64,000 nucleotides of DNA from positions 344,862-408,861 of the forward strand of contig JAKOGP010000002.1 of assembly GCA_022239325.1 (NCBI GenBank), read 5' to 3'. Numbering within the stretch: the first letter of the stretch is position 1; each line of letters starts with the position of its first letter. Shown in pieces: positions 16,180-24,957 of this stretch. The stretch comes from Flavobacteriaceae bacterium LSUCC0859. GTDB taxonomy: Bacteria > Bacteroidota > Bacteroidia > Flavobacteriales > Flavobacteriaceae. The notes under the pieces are model-generated. The model was given only the letters and a program-made list of their open reading frames with translations. It made no database searches and had not been told where the DNA came from. Both the position numbers and the translations under genes were made by a program.

Positions 16180-18696
16180 TTAACGCTGCTGTGGAACTTC
16201 TATCTGATCTCCTAAGAACAAAGCATTTAAAAACAGGCGGTTCATTCCGTAATTTACCCCTCTAAAATTAGGGTTGTCTGCAAACATAATCACCCGACCA
16301 CTTCCTTTTTTACTCACTAAAAGAGACACACTTTTTGGAAAATATTCTTTTAGATTTTTCTCAGAAATATAGCCGTCTAAATGAGGTCTGTCTGTATAGT
16401 TTATTACGGTTCCATAGGGACTCTTGCTCGGTGCCAACCAGACCGTATTGTTTTTGTATAAAGCAATTTCTGAGTGCTTATAACCAAAGGCTAAGGGATG
16501 GCTTAGATCTAGCTGTCCTTTGACAAAAACTCCTCCAATAGCTTCTTTGCCATTATTTTCACCAGCGTCTATATAGGGTTTAGAAACTACCGCTACCGTA
16601 CTGTCTGGTTTTACGGTTACTAGACTTTCCTTTACAAGCCCAGAGCGCACCGCCCAGCTAGAAGCACTACCAATAGTAATTAGAGTATTCCCTGCGCTTA
16701 GCCAAACGGAAAGTCTTTCCTTAAATGATGTAGAAAAAGAATAGCGACCAGAAACCATCACCAGAGTATTGTAAGAGTCCAAAGATATTCTGTCTAAGTT
16801 TCTCACGGGTAATTTAGTAATGGGCATACCCACCCGAGTGTCTAGTAAATGCCACACTTCACCTGCTTCATAAGAAGAGGTTCCGTTACCAATAATCATA
16901 GCGGCCTTTGGCTTGCGAACCGGCCTGATGTTTCTAGATCCTAAATCTACTCCTGCTAGGCTAAAACCTGAGGTAATAGGTCTCACCTGAACCATAAGTT
17001 CTGAAGACATTTGAGCCAATACCCGGTCTAAACTGTCTTTAGATATTTTCTGCAAAGACACCGGGATCATGAGAGAACCATAAGAAAAATCTGCTTTTCC
17101 AGAAGGTGTTTTGGCACTAAACGGCTTATAAGCTGCAGAAAATTGTACCCCGTGTTGCCCTAAGTAATGCATGGCGGCAGGTAAGTGGTAGTCCTGAGCA
17201 TCTATACCATAGGCATAAGTAGCAGACTCAAAATCTGGAACTTTAAAATCCCCAGCAGCGCTTAGAGGAGTTCCAAGGGTGCCCATTTTCTGAACCGCAC
17301 GGTATTTTATATTAAAAAAGTTAGCTACAGACCAAGCACTAGCGTCGTAATAGACAGAGTCTCTGTATTTATCATAGGTCTCAAAAAAGGACTGCACCAT
17401 ACGGTACTGCTCTTGAGAAGTAGGTACCACATAAGAATCCTCTGCTGTTTTGTATACAGACACCTTGTGGGTTTGAAGTTTTTCAATAAAAGCCTTAGCC
17501 TTGTTGCGGTCTGTCTCAGTAAAGGCATATCCTTTTACTTTAGACTGCGCTGCATTGGTGAAGGCACTCTTAAAAAATTCTCGCTGGTAGGTTTTAAGAA
17601 CTGAAGCATTTTCTACTGCTGCTCTTACAGTTGTCATACTAGAAACGTACTGATTTCTTATAGTAAAAGGGAAAGTAATTTCTCCATAGGCTGTAGTTTG
17701 TTTTAATCCCCTTGAGCTGGCTTGCTCAAACAAAAGGGCCAAGCCCCCTTGAAGGTCTGGATAAGAAGAGCCATAGCCCGGATAGGTGCCGTCAAAGGCT
17801 TCCTTGGTAAAATACAAAGACCCAATACTGTCTAAGGCTTTAGAAAAATAACCTGCAAACAAATCATTTAAACTCGTATAATTTTCCTTGGGCATAATTG
17901 GGTCCCAAGAAGCATTGGGCTTCATAGGCTCAAAGAAATACGTGCTTTGAGAACCCATTTCGTGAAAATCAGTCACCACATTGGGGTACCATTTATGAGA
18001 CCAGGCCACCTTGGCTTGGCTCTCTGGGTTTACAGTAAGCAACCAGTCTCTGTTCAGGTCAAACCAATAGTGGTTGGTACGCCCCCCTGGCCAGTATTCA
18101 TTGTGCTCCGCGTCCTGAGGGTCTACTACCAACGGAGAACCCTTGTAGGTGTTGGCCCATTGGGTGTGCCTGTCACGGCCGTCTGGGTTAATGGTTGGGT
18201 CTATAAAAATTACCGCTTTCTCTAAATAGGATGCCACTGCTGCATGCGAAGAAGCACTAAGGGTATAGGCGGTTAGGAGTGCGGCTTCTGAACTTGAGGG
18301 CTCATTCCCATGGACATTGTAAGCTAGGTTAATAATTAAGGGGATGTCTTCCAATACCGGGCTTTTTTCGCCTCTAATTTGTGCCAAATGCGCCTCGCGA
18401 ATCTCCTCCAAACGGGCTAAGTTTTTAGGACTACTCAGCGCCAAAAAAACCAATTTTCTGCCCTCATGGGTCCGGCCATAAGGAATAAGCTGGGCCCTGT
18501 CGCTTTGAGCTGCCAACTGCTCTAAATACCCTACAATTTGATCGTGACGGGTATGCTGGGAGCCAATCCCATAACCCAAATAGGCCTCTGGAGAGGTAAT
18601 TTCAGGGGCAAAAGGAGCATAGTTTTTGAAAAAATAATCTTGGCCAAAAGCCAGGCTGCTACAAAAGAGAAACAGCCATAAAAAATGTCGTGACAT
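16180..18696 (-). CDS. Secreted M14-family zinc carboxypeptidase-like protein
   Basis: An 838-residue exported peptidase. After a signal peptide (MSRHFLWLFLFCSSLAFGQ) the M14 catalytic domain shows the HxxE zinc pair at His129 and Glu132 (YNVHGNEPSSSEA), a later His ligand (VVTDFHEMGSQSTYFF, near 250), and a candidate catalytic Glu in LALLFEQASSRG near 320. A C-terminal half of about 400 residues is beta-rich and has GATase1-like features typical of the large flavobacterial M14 proteins. It lies 100 bases downstream of the gasdermin-like gene on the same strand, but it has a -7-like box of its own (TATCTTTA at 18723-18730), so co-transcription is uncertain. Confidence 0.88.
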   Translation of the reverse strand: MSRHFLWLFLFCSSLAFGQDYFFKNYAPFAPEITSPEAYLGYGIGSQHTRHDQIVGYLEQLAAQSDRAQLIPYGRTHEGRKLVFLALSSPKNLARLEEIREAHLAQIRGEKSPVLEDIPLIINLAYNVHGNEPSSSEAALLTAYTLSASSHAAVASYLEKAVIFIDPTINPDGRDRHTQWANTYKGSPLVVDPQDAEHNEYWPGGRTNHYWFDLNRDWLLTVNPESQAKVAWSHKWYPNVVTDFHEMGSQSTYFFEPMKPNASWDPIMPKENYTSLNDLFAGYFSKALDSIGSLYFTKEAFDGTYPGYGSSYPDLQGGLALLFEQASSRGLKQTTAYGEITFPFTIRNQYVSSMTTVRAAVENASVLKTYQREFFKSAFTNAAQSKVKGYAFTETDRNKAKAFIEKLQTHKVSVYKTAEDSYVVPTSQEQYRMVQSFFETYDKYRDSVYYDASAWSVANFFNIKYRAVQKMGTLGTPLSAAGDFKVPDFESATYAYGIDAQDYHLPAAMHYLGQHGVQFSAAYKPFSAKTPSGKADFSYGSLMIPVSLQKISKDSLDRVLAQMSSELMVQVRPITSGFSLAGVDLGSRNIRPVRKPKAAMIIGNGTSSYEAGEVWHLLDTRVGMPITKLPVRNLDRISLDSYNTLVMVSGRYSFSTSFKERLSVWLSAGNTLITIGSASSWAVRSGLVKESLVTVKPDSTVAVVSKPYIDAGENNGKEAIGGVFVKGQLDLSHPLAFGYKHSEIALYKNNTVWLAPSKSPYGTVINYTDRPHLDGYISEKNLKEYFPKSVSLLVSKKGSGRVIMFADNPNFRGVNYGMNRLFLNALFLGDQIEVPQQR

Positions 18697-18796
18697 GCTT
18701 GGTTATTTAAGGTTTTACCCCTTAAAGATACCAAAGAATTCTCACAGATAGCCCGCGTAATAAAAACAAATCTCAAAAGTTAGAGCGCTAAAGCTT

Positions 18797-19525
18797 TTAA
18801 AAAAAAGCCCGACTATCCGTCACTAAATTGGTCTTGATAAAATGGCCTTTGTCAAAATGGAGTCTATGGGCTTTTACAGCAACTGGAAATAGAGATTTCC
18901 CCTCAGAGACCATTTTTATGGATTTTTCACTTTTTTTAAAGGCATTGAGGGCGCCCTTGGTTTTCTTGTCTACCTCTACAATAAATTCGGGGCTTATCTC
19001 AAAATCTGTGTCTATGGTAATCACCAGATTTTTAGCGAGCAACATGCCGGATATTAAAAGTATTTGGTCTCTATTTGCATGGCTATACAAGCTTGGATTG
19101 GGGTGCAAATAATCTGCCGTATGCATATAGTTTTCAATATGGGCCAGGGGCACCTCTTGGGTTTCTGATCCCTCATAAGCAATACTTACCTTTTCACCTG
19201 AGGAGAACACGCTTTGTAACTCCATTAAATTCAAGCCAAAAGAGTGAAGTAGCACATCTAAGACAGACATTCCCATATTAAACTGATACTCATTTTTATA
19301 GCGAGCAGAAACCTTGAGGGCACTATTGATCTGTGATGTTAAAACTTGCTCAGAACTAAAGGCATGAGAGAGGGTATGATAATATAACTCTGCAGGATTG
19401 CCTGGTTTTTTTAACCACAACTGTAAAAGTTTGTAATTTCTGAGCGGTCCGTTTATTAAATCGTACCCTTGCTCTCTAAGGTGTTTACTCAAATTGGTCA
19501 AAAGAGGTTTTGCTTCCATTTTCAT
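18797..19525 (-). CDS. Putative gasdermin-like (bGSDM-type) protein
   Basis: A 242-residue protein with no signal peptide, no cysteine and no continuous membrane helix. I compared it by eye with the general pattern I remember for bacterial gasdermins: LREQGYDLINGPLRNYKLLQL (residues 16-36) fits their opening GYxLIxxP...KPLQL; INSALKVSARYKNEYQFNMG then SVLDVLLHSFGLN fits the second strand/helix block; EVPLAHIENYMHTADYL fits the LDxYLxxAD helix; and SIKMVSEGKSLFPVAVKAHRLHFDKGHF fits the late S.K...EG....F...A.RL..D.G.F block. A 13-residue tail follows. If right, it is a pore-former held off by its C-terminus and released by proteolysis. There is no caspase-like protease beside it, only a secreted M14 peptidase downstream, and no N-terminal palmitoylation cysteine. 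A -7-like box (TATCTTTA, 19544-19551) precedes it. The alternative is an uncharacterised family. Confidence 0.45.
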   Translation of the reverse strand: MKMEAKPLLTNLSKHLREQGYDLINGPLRNYKLLQLWLKKPGNPAELYYHTLSHAFSSEQVLTSQINSALKVSARYKNEYQFNMGMSVLDVLLHSFGLNLMELQSVFSSGEKVSIAYEGSETQEVPLAHIENYMHTADYLHPNPSLYSHANRDQILLISGMLLAKNLVITIDTDFEISPEFIVEVDKKTKGALNAFKKSEKSIKMVSEGKSLFPVAVKAHRLHFDKGHFIKTNLVTDSRAFF

Positions 19526-19582
19526 TATTTAAAGGGTCTTTATTAAAGATAAGACATCCCGAGTCTCCTCGTATTTTTTAGT

Positions 19583-19615
19583 AGTTTATCCGATTTTTTT
19601 GGCCGTTGGCCGATG
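19583..19615. repeat. Small GGCC-N3-GGCC palindromic repeat, copy 2
   Basis: GATTTTTTT is followed by GGCCGTTGGCC (19601-19611) and GATG, preceded by TTTATC. It shares the T-run, GGCC-N3-GGCC core and trailing GAT with copy 1. It lies between the gasdermin-like gene and the propeller protein, upstream of the latter's chosen start. Confidence 0.6.
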
Positions 19616-19694
19616 TTTTATGGTTGCTCTTTATTCCTTATCTTTAAAACTTAACCGTGATCGCTTTGGAGCGTTCTACCAAAACAAACCACTC

Positions 19695-22600
19695 ATGAAA
19701 AAATTTTTAGTCTCTTTTCTAGCCTGCAGCATGCTCTTTAGTGTAGCAGATCTATGGGGGCAGAGAAGAAAAAAAGCATCGGCCGGAACGGCCAAAGAAG
19801 TGTCCTTAGACGCTTTTGAATTTAGAAACATTGGTCCTGCCTTCTTGTCTGGAAGAATATCAGACATTGCCGTGCATCCAGAAAACGACAATGTATGGTA
19901 TGTAGCCGTAGCCTCTGGTGGGGTGTGGAAAACAGAAAATGCAGGAACTACCTGGCAGTCTATTTTTGACGGCCAAAGCACCTTTGCTGCAGGTTCAGTG
20001 ACCATAGATCCTAGCAACCCAAGTACCGTTTGGGTAGGAACTGGAGAAAATGTAGGGGGCCGTCATATTGCCTTTGGAGACGGAGTATATAAAAGCGAAG
20101 ACAATGGAGCGAGCTGGAAAAATATGGGCTTGCCCAATTCTGAGCACATCTCTACTATTATTGTACATCCTACTAACTCAGACATTGTTTGGGTAGCCGT
20201 GCAGGGACCCCTATGGAGTGAAGGCGGAGATCGTGGGCTGTATAAAACTACAGACGGCGGGGACAGCTGGAGAAAGGTATTAGGGGAGGGTCCTTGGACC
20301 GGAGCTACAGATCTAGTGATAGATCCTAGAAACCCAGAGGTACTTTACGCTGCAACCTGGGACCGTCACAGAACAGTTGCTGCTTATATGGGCGGTGGTC
20401 CAGGATCTGGTATTCACCGATCTACAGATGGTGGAGAAACCTGGAAAAAACTAACTTCTGGCATTCCCAATTCTAACCTAGGTAAGATTGGTTTGGCCAT
20501 TTCTCCCATGAAGCCGGACGTTGTCTATGCCGCTATTGAATTAGACCGAAGAACTGGAGGCGTATTTAGATCTACCGATCGTGGAAGCTCTTGGAAAAAA
20601 ATGTCTAATACCGTCTCTGGCGGAACAGGACCTCATTATTATCAAGAATTATACGCCAGCCCACATAAATTTGACCGCTTGTATCTGATGAATGTTAGGG
20701 TGCTTACCTCAGAAGATGGTGGGGCTACTTTTACAACGCTCAAGGAATCTGACAAACACTCAGACAACCATGCAATGGTATTTAAAGAAGACGACCCTAA
20801 CTATCTTATGCTTGGTACAGATGCGGGTATTTATGAGAGTTTTGACCTTGCAGAAACTTGGAAATACCATAAAAACTTACCGCTTACACAGTACTATAAG
20901 GTGGCCGTTAACAATGCCAAACCTTTCTATCACGTCTTTGGAGGGACCCAAGACAACGGTTCTTCTGGTGGGCCCTCTGCTACGGACGAGCGTGAAGGTA
21001 TTGCCAACAAGCACTGGTATAAAACCTTATTTGCAGACGGGCATCAGTCTGCTACAGACCCTGAAAATCCAAATATTATCTATGCAGAAACCCAGCAGGG
21101 TGGGCTACACAGGGTAGACCTCACTACAGGTGAGCCAGTACTTATACAACCACAGGCTAGAGAAGGAGAACCTCATGAACGCTATAACTGGGACGCTCCT
21201 ATTTTGGTAAGCCCACACAAGGCTTCTCGCTTGTATTTTGCTTCTTATAGGGTGTGGAAATCTGAAGATAGAGGAGACTCTTGGACGCCTATCTCTGGAG
21301 ATTTAACCCGAAACGAAGAGCGTATTGAATTGCCTATACTGGGCAAGCAGCAATCCTGGGACAACCCTTGGGATGTATTTGCCATGTCTAATTACAATAC
21401 CATTACCTCTCTCTCAGAGTCTGAGGCTCAAGAAGGTCTTATCTGGGCAGGTACCGATGACGGTATTATTCAGTTTACCACCAATGGCGGAGAAAGCTGG
21501 ACTAAAATTCCAGTGACTCAATTAGGGCTTCCAGAAAGGGCCTTTGTAAATGACATTAAGGCAGACCTATTTGATCCCAACACCGTTTATGTATCTTTAG
21601 ACAACCACAAAGAGGGAGATTACGCTCCTTATCTATATGTGTCTAATGACCAGGGTAAAAGCTGGAGGTCTTTAGGAGAGGGTCTTGGTAAGAGAAATCT
21701 CGTGTGGAGAATGGTTCAGGATTACGTGAAAAAAGAGCTGCTATTTGCTGCCACAGAAAACGGAATTTTTGCCTCTATGAACGCTGGAGCCTCTTGGCAA
21801 AAAATGGCGGGAACACCCACCATTTCTTTTAGAGACATTACCATACAAAGAGAAGAAAATGACCTGGTAGCGGCCTCTTTTGGACGTGGCTTTTTTGTTT
21901 TGGACGACTACAGCCCACTACGAGATTTTACTACAGAAAAATTAGCTGCCCCAGCCACACTATTTGCACCCAGACCTGCCAAATGGTTTGTACCTAGAAG
22001 CAATGTGGGAAATACTGGCGCAGACTATTACTTTGCCAAAAACCCCACCTTTGGAGCTGTTTTTACGGTGCATATGAACGGAGACTTTAAAAGCATAAAA
22101 GCAAAAAGACAAGCCGCTGAGAAAAAACTAGCCGCCAAAGCCAATGTACCTTTCCCAGGTTGGGACGCCTTAGACGAAGAGCTTGCAGAAAATCCTGCTA
22201 AACTTTTACTGATGATAAAAGACTCCAAAGGAAACCTCATCAGAACCGTCACAGCCAAGCCTAAAAAAGGGAGCCAACGTATTGCCTGGGACCTCAGACA
22301 CGCCAATCCTTACCCAGTAAGCAATGGAAATGGAGGCTGGAGATCTGGAGGGCCAATGGCCACTCCAGGTACATATATGGCTAGCATTGCCCTTGAAAAA
22401 GAGGGTGTGATTACCCCCCTAGATGGTCCTGTTTCTTTTGAAGTAAAACCTATTAGAGAAGGGGTGCTTAAAGGGATGGACTACGCTAGCTTTAACTCCT
22501 ACTTTGAAGAAGTGAAAGCACTTTTACAAGAAGGAGCAGCCTATGAAGACGCCTTAGACATGAATGAGAAAAAATTAGCTTCATTTGAAACTGCACTGTA

Positions 22601-22937
22601 CAGAACCAATGTAGACCCAAGCGATATTTTGTCTCAAATAGCAGCTGCCAAAGATGCTGCCAGAGCACTGCGCAAGCAACTAGAGGGGAGCCCAGCTAAA
22701 AATGAGGTTGGAGAGAAAAACCCTGCCAGCTGGCAAGACCACTTAGGGGTAGCCATGCGTGGGATGGGAACTACTTATGGGCCCACAGCGCTTCACAAAC
22801 AAAGTCTTACCATTGCAAAAAGCATGTTAGACCAAATGAAAGGAGACATTAAAGCCTTTGCCCAGCAAGCTTCTCAGATAGAAGCAGCCCTTAAGACTGC
22901 TGGAGCCCCCTATATTATGGGACAGGGAATACATTAA
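19695..22937 (+). CDS. Secreted Asp-box (BNR/VPS10-like) propeller protein
   Basis: A 1080-residue exported protein. Starting at MKKFLVSFLACSMLFSVADLWGQ gives a clean signal peptide; an upstream in-frame extension to 19599 runs through a repeat element and was not used. The first 730 residues contain about ten Asp-box motifs of the S/T-x-D/N-x-G-x-T/S-W form (for example SEDNGASW, TTDGGDSW, STDGGETW, SEDRGDSW), which mark two beta-propellers of the sortilin/VPS10 or BNR 'glycosyl hydrolase' type. A beta-sandwich segment and a helical C-terminus (about 960-1080) follow. Catalytic residues of sialidases are not evident, so a structural or binding role, perhaps with an associated peptidase, is as likely as enzymatic activity. 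Confidence 0.85.
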   Translation: MKKFLVSFLACSMLFSVADLWGQRRKKASAGTAKEVSLDAFEFRNIGPAFLSGRISDIAVHPENDNVWYVAVASGGVWKTENAGTTWQSIFDGQSTFAAGSVTIDPSNPSTVWVGTGENVGGRHIAFGDGVYKSEDNGASWKNMGLPNSEHISTIIVHPTNSDIVWVAVQGPLWSEGGDRGLYKTTDGGDSWRKVLGEGPWTGATDLVIDPRNPEVLYAATWDRHRTVAAYMGGGPGSGIHRSTDGGETWKKLTSGIPNSNLGKIGLAISPMKPDVVYAAIELDRRTGGVFRSTDRGSSWKKMSNTVSGGTGPHYYQELYASPHKFDRLYLMNVRVLTSEDGGATFTTLKESDKHSDNHAMVFKEDDPNYLMLGTDAGIYESFDLAETWKYHKNLPLTQYYKVAVNNAKPFYHVFGGTQDNGSSGGPSATDEREGIANKHWYKTLFADGHQSATDPENPNIIYAETQQGGLHRVDLTTGEPVLIQPQAREGEPHERYNWDAPILVSPHKASRLYFASYRVWKSEDRGDSWTPISGDLTRNEERIELPILGKQQSWDNPWDVFAMSNYNTITSLSESEAQEGLIWAGTDDGIIQFTTNGGESWTKIPVTQLGLPERAFVNDIKADLFDPNTVYVSLDNHKEGDYAPYLYVSNDQGKSWRSLGEGLGKRNLVWRMVQDYVKKELLFAATENGIFASMNAGASWQKMAGTPTISFRDITIQREENDLVAASFGRGFFVLDDYSPLRDFTTEKLAAPATLFAPRPAKWFVPRSNVGNTGADYYFAKNPTFGAVFTVHMNGDFKSIKAKRQAAEKKLAAKANVPFPGWDALDEELAENPAKLLLMIKDSKGNLIRTVTAKPKKGSQRIAWDLRHANPYPVSNGNGGWRSGGPMATPGTYMASIALEKEGVITPLDGPVSFEVKPIREGVLKGMDYASFNSYFEEVKALLQEGAAYEDALDMNEKKLASFETALYRTNVDPSDILSQIAAAKDAARALRKQLEGSPAKNEVGEKNPASWQDHLGVAMRGMGTTYGPTALHKQSLTIAKSMLDQMKGDIKAFAQQASQIEAALKTAGAPYIMGQGIH

Positions 22938-22960
22938 CCCTATGAAGTACGCTTAAACAG

Positions 22961-22988
22961 AAAAACCCGCCTTAGAGCGGGTTTTTTT
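22961..22988 (+). terminator. Rho-independent terminator after the propeller gene
   Basis: AAAAACCCGC and GCGGGTTTTTT form a stem around a 6-base loop, followed by seven T. The reverse strand also has a T run, so it may help stop the convergent hydrolase gene. Confidence 0.85.
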
Positions 22989-23114
22989 ATGAGACCAATC
23001 AAAAGGCCGTCCTTTTTTATTCCATGGGTGTTTTAAAAGACTTCTCTTACATATATCATTTGTCAGACCAGCCCCTATCTGTTTAAAAAATTACCTCATT
23101 CGTTTATTATAGAA

Positions 23115-24014
23115 TTAAGGTTTAATTCGTATTCGTTTTTTAACCCTTTGCCCATTCAAAACAGCTCGAGATATAAATGAGGCAATGAGCTGGGGTTTCT
23201 TGTAGGGAATATTAGCCCAATCGTGATTCCCTTTTGGGTCTTTTACCAATTGACTAGGCTTTTGCTGCTTTCTAATTTTTTTAGCAATGGTTTTAGAACC
23301 GTTTAAAACTAGGTAGCCAGCCTGTGAAGGCTTGCAATAGTGGTGTGGTGCTGTTCCATAGGGAACCAATTTGTCTTTTTTTCCATGGAACAACATAGTG
23401 GGTATGGCGTTGTTGGAATGGATTTGCTGGGCGTCCAACACAGCGCCAGCAAAAGAAACCAATCCTGCAAAGGGAGCAGCCTGTGCTGCAGCAGTTTTAT
23501 AGGTGGCAGTCTCCCGCATAAAAGCCGCATTCAATACCGCCTCTGCCCCTGCACTACTGCCTATGAGAATAATTTTACTGGGGTCTATCCCTATGTTTTC
23601 TGACTGCATTTGAAGAAAATAACTTGCGGCATATACATCTTTAGCGGCCTCTAAAAAAGTAGTTTGCTTGTCTTCTGCGGGGCAATCACAACCAAACCCC
23701 TTCCCTTTTCTAAGAAGTCTATAAGACATAGAAACACCCACATAACCCCTTTGGGCCATGTTTTTCATGAAATTTGCCTCTAGGCTTCCGTTTCTCTGGC
23801 CGCCAGCAAAACCGCCACCGTGTACTAAGAGCAGAACGGGACGCATGGTTTCTGTGTCCTTTTCTCCCTGGTACACATCTAAGGAAAGTCCCTTGGAATA
23901 TTCATAAGTATCTTTAGTTATCTCTTCAAAAATAGGATCTAGATAGCGCTCTTGGGCCAAAAGACCCTGACTAACCAAACTAAAAATTAACCCTAAGAAA
24001 ACAACAAATCTCAT
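23115..24014 (-). CDS. Secreted alpha/beta-hydrolase (esterase/lipase-like)
   Basis: A 299-residue hydrolase with a signal peptide (MRFVVFLGLIFSLVSQGLLAQE). The oxyanion motif HGGGF near residue 65 and the nucleophile elbow GSSAG near 153 place it with hormone-sensitive-lipase/carboxylesterase-like enzymes. The catalytic Asp is probably in LFHGKKDKLVPYG and the His in DPKGNHDWANIPY. It has a cysteine pair (FGCDCPAED) in the cap region that could form a disulfide after export. The C-terminus is strongly basic (RVKKRIRIKP). It stands alone and is divergent from the small membrane-protein gene at 24065. Confidence 0.82.
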   Translation of the reverse strand: MRFVVFLGLIFSLVSQGLLAQERYLDPIFEEITKDTYEYSKGLSLDVYQGEKDTETMRPVLLLVHGGGFAGGQRNGSLEANFMKNMAQRGYVGVSMSYRLLRKGKGFGCDCPAEDKQTTFLEAAKDVYAASYFLQMQSENIGIDPSKIILIGSSAGAEAVLNAAFMRETATYKTAAAQAAPFAGLVSFAGAVLDAQQIHSNNAIPTMLFHGKKDKLVPYGTAPHHYCKPSQAGYLVLNGSKTIAKKIRKQQKPSQLVKDPKGNHDWANIPYKKPQLIASFISRAVLNGQRVKKRIRIKP

Positions 24015-24064
24015 TTGAAATCTTTAACTTTAGAAAAGTACAAAATCCCACACATATAAAAATT

Positions 24065-24337
24065 ATGGAACAGGGAATCTTTTTAACGCTAGTCGTTTTC
24101 CTAGGCTCATTGGCCTTAGGGTTTTTTATCTTGAGAGCTTCAAAGATGGCTCCAGAGAAAAAGAAAAAAGCCAGGGCTTTGTTCTGGTATGCCTACGCCC
24201 TATTCTTCTTTGTTAATGGGGCCATAAGAGTCTTTGAGTCTTACTACAACCCCATTGGCTACTTTTATATGGGTTTTGCCATACTTACAACCTATTTCAT
24301 GTATAAAGGCAAGTTGGTAGACCGCATGCACCTGTAA
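24065..24337 (+). CDS. Small unrecognised membrane protein
   Basis: I do not recognise the family. The 90 residues contain three hydrophobic segments (about 5-23, 40-55 and 66-80) separated by a lysine-rich loop (MAPEKKKKARAL) that should face the cytoplasm. It begins the rightward run that continues with the b561-like protein and YceI (gaps of 9 and 2 bases), so it is probably translated together with them and may be an accessory subunit. Confidence 0.55.
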   Translation: MEQGIFLTLVVFLGSLALGFFILRASKMAPEKKKKARALFWYAYALFFFVNGAIRVFESYYNPIGYFYMGFAILTTYFMYKGKLVDRMHL

Positions 24338-24346
24338 CTCATCCTG

Positions 24347-24955
24347 ATGAAAAAATATCTCACCCTTTTCGCATTCTTCTTACTACCTTTAGGAGCGCTT
24401 TCTCAAAGCTCAGAAAACCTATTGCAACTGCTCCAAGAGCAGGAGAAAGACAGTCTGCCACCGCTGCTGCCAGATAGAATGATTTTCACCCAATCTTTGC
24501 TTTGGGGAGAAAAAGGACTTTTCAGGGCTACGGGTATTTCTCCGCTGAGACCAGAACAACGTATGAAAGAAATTAAGCTTAGAAACAGCATGCTAAAAGC
24601 CCATCAAATTGTGGGCTATCTCACCTTGGGAGGTATGCTAGCACAGGGTATTATAGGGGGCAAACTCTACAATGGAGACAACAGTCTATACCAAACCCAC
24701 AAGACCCTGGGCAAAGCGGTAACCATTTCCTATTTTACAGGAGCAGGTCTCTCTTTGTTTGCACCACCACCGCTCATTAACATAAAACAACGCGGTCTAA
24801 GCTCCATAAAAGCCCACAAAATTTTAGCAACGGTTCATTTTTCAGGGATGGTCGCTACCAATCTCATGGCAACCGAAAACAAAGAACTCCACAAAGCAGC
24901 TGCATACACCACCTTTACGGCCTATGCCTTAGCTGTAGTGGTCTTTAAATTTTAA
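24347..24955 (+). CDS. Cytochrome b561-like four-helix membrane protein
   Basis: A 202-residue protein with a signal peptide (to about residue 20), a periplasmic stretch of about 60 residues, then four hydrophobic helices. Histidines sit at helix edges (His86, 118, 157, 164 and 182), in phrases such as KAHQIVGYL, QTHKTLGKA and KAHKILATVHFSG. This spacing suits two b-type hemes as in cytochrome b561 or ferric-reductase-like bundles. The gene overlaps no neighbour but ends 2 bases before yceI. In E. coli the b561-like YceJ also precedes YceI, which supports a linked role, probably in quinone or membrane redox chemistry. Heme binding is inferred. Confidence 0.6.
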   Translation: MKKYLTLFAFFLLPLGALSQSSENLLQLLQEQEKDSLPPLLPDRMIFTQSLLWGEKGLFRATGISPLRPEQRMKEIKLRNSMLKAHQIVGYLTLGGMLAQGIIGGKLYNGDNSLYQTHKTLGKAVTISYFTGAGLSLFAPPPLINIKQRGLSSIKAHKILATVHFSGMVATNLMATENKELHKAAAYTTFTAYALAVVVFKF

Positions 24956-24957
24956 CT

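Noticed and set aside
19599-19694. Upstream extension of the propeller protein.
   Set aside because: It translates a repeat element; the signal peptide begins at 19695.
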